A stretch of DNA of 64,000 nucleotides from Burkholderiaceae bacterium (GTDB taxonomy: Bacteria > Pseudomonadota > Gammaproteobacteria > Burkholderiales > Burkholderiaceae_C): contig CAJYPV010000028.1 in the NCBI GenBank assembly GCA_913776825.1, positions 124,001-188,000 of the forward strand, written 5' to 3'. How positions within the stretch are numbered: the stretch's first letter is position 1; the number at the start of each line of letters is the position of its first letter. The translations under genes were made by a program, and so were the position numbers. Shown piece by piece: positions 63,633-64,000 of the stretch. Below the pieces are notes generated by a model. That model was not told the origin of the DNA. It did no database searches and worked only from the letters and a program-made list of their open reading frames with translations.

Positions 63633-64000
63633 TCAATACCAGGGCTGGGGCAGCGCCTCGGTCTCGATCGCGCGACGCAGCGCCGGGCGTTCCGCCATGC
63701 GCGCCAGGAAGGCTGCCAGCGCAGGACGCTGGCGCGCGGGTTGCGCGAAGTTGCGCGACCAGCGGCACAGCATGAAGGCGAAGGCGTCCAGCACGCTGTA
63801 GGTGTTGCCCAGCATCCAGGGGCCGCCGTGGCGTTCGAACTCGGCGGCCAACAGGTCCAGCTGGGCGCCGGCGCGCAGCTCGGCCTGCTGCTTGACCTCG
63901 GCCGCGCCGCTGGCGTTGCCCGGCGCGACCCAGCGGTCGGGGTAGTAATAGGCGATCAGCGTGGGCTGCAGCGTGTTGGTCAGCCACATCAGCCACTTGT
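63633..64000 (-). CDS. Glutathione S-transferase family protein, N-terminus cut by window edge
   Basis: The last 120 or so residues of a GST are visible, including the helical C-terminal domain: LQPTLIAYYYPDRWVAP, then GPWMLGNTYSVLDAFAFMLC, whose NTYSVLDAF part contains the N-capping box and hydrophobic-staple pattern of GSTs, and MAERPALRRAIETE near the end. The thioredoxin-like N-terminal domain lies beyond the window, so class and substrate cannot be judged. Convergent with the acylase gene, 28 bases apart. Confidence 0.88.
   Translation of the reverse strand, partial: KWLMWLTNTLQPTLIAYYYPDRWVAPGNASGAAEVKQQAELRAGAQLDLLAAEFERHGGPWMLGNTYSVLDAFAFMLCRWSRNFAQPARQRPALAAFLARMAERPALRRAIETEALPQPWY

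Noticed and set aside
1-64000. CRISPR arrays, rRNA/tRNA genes, prophage or IS elements
   Set aside because: Scanned by eye. No regular spacer-repeat pattern, no transposase or integrase and no recognisable structural RNA. The tandem repeats seen are too few or too short to be CRISPR.

Overview
The window is very GC-rich and densely coded. Gene content and protein style (RadA, LplT, BaiN-like flavoprotein, two TonB receptors, many EamA and ABC transporters) suggest a betaproteobacterium of the order Burkholderiales, probably near Roseateles/Mitsuaria. That placement is inferred from style alone, with no database search. I saw no rRNA, tRNA, CRISPR array, insertion sequence or prophage.

Layout. 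1-13.8 kb is mostly ordinary core and transport genes: the end of a small membrane protein, radA, a LysE exporter, two EamA transporters, a membrane-anchored metzincin-like protein, arfB, alanine racemase, lplT, an SGNH hydrolase, glutathione peroxidase, a DUF2332 protein and an ABM monooxygenase. 14-26 kb moves into amino-acid and D-amino-acid or peptidoglycan enzymes: an M20 carboxypeptidase, a PaaI-type thioesterase, an aromatic aminotransferase, a BaiN-like flavoprotein with a large insertion, a DadA-type D-amino acid dehydrogenase, an LD-carboxypeptidase, a TonB receptor and a lipoprotein PBP4. 26.3-27.9 kb holds two tandem paralogous proteins of no family I recognise.

The centrepiece is 28-50.3 kb. 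Almost every gene is on the minus strand and almost every one can be assigned to peptidoglycan fragment turnover. In transcription order they are: a NAGPA-domain lipoprotein, an L,D-transpeptidase-like lipoprotein, MurQ, an AmpG-like permease, a NagX-like membrane protein, a DigH/GHL10-type lipoprotein glycosidase, a TonB receptor, a BadF-type GlcNAc/MurNAc kinase, an AmiD-type lipoprotein amidase, DppBCDF, a peptide-binding protein, a LysR regulator, a VanX/DdpX-type dipeptidase and a Tat-exported LD-carboxypeptidase. I read this as a murein utilisation or recycling locus covering outer-membrane import, periplasmic trimming, inner-membrane uptake and cytoplasmic sugar catabolism. Alr and DadA elsewhere in the window could feed released D-alanine into metabolism. 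One orphan RelB/DinJ-type antitoxin on the opposite strand splits the operon.

50.6-64 kb: outer-membrane phospholipase A, a small orphan protein, a VOC protein and a MATE exporter. Then come a 240-bp tandem repeat with strong palindromes, a second complete Dpp-type ABC operon with 4-base overlaps throughout, a membrane-tethered receiver-domain protein overlapping a penicillin-acylase-family gene, and the end of a glutathione S-transferase.
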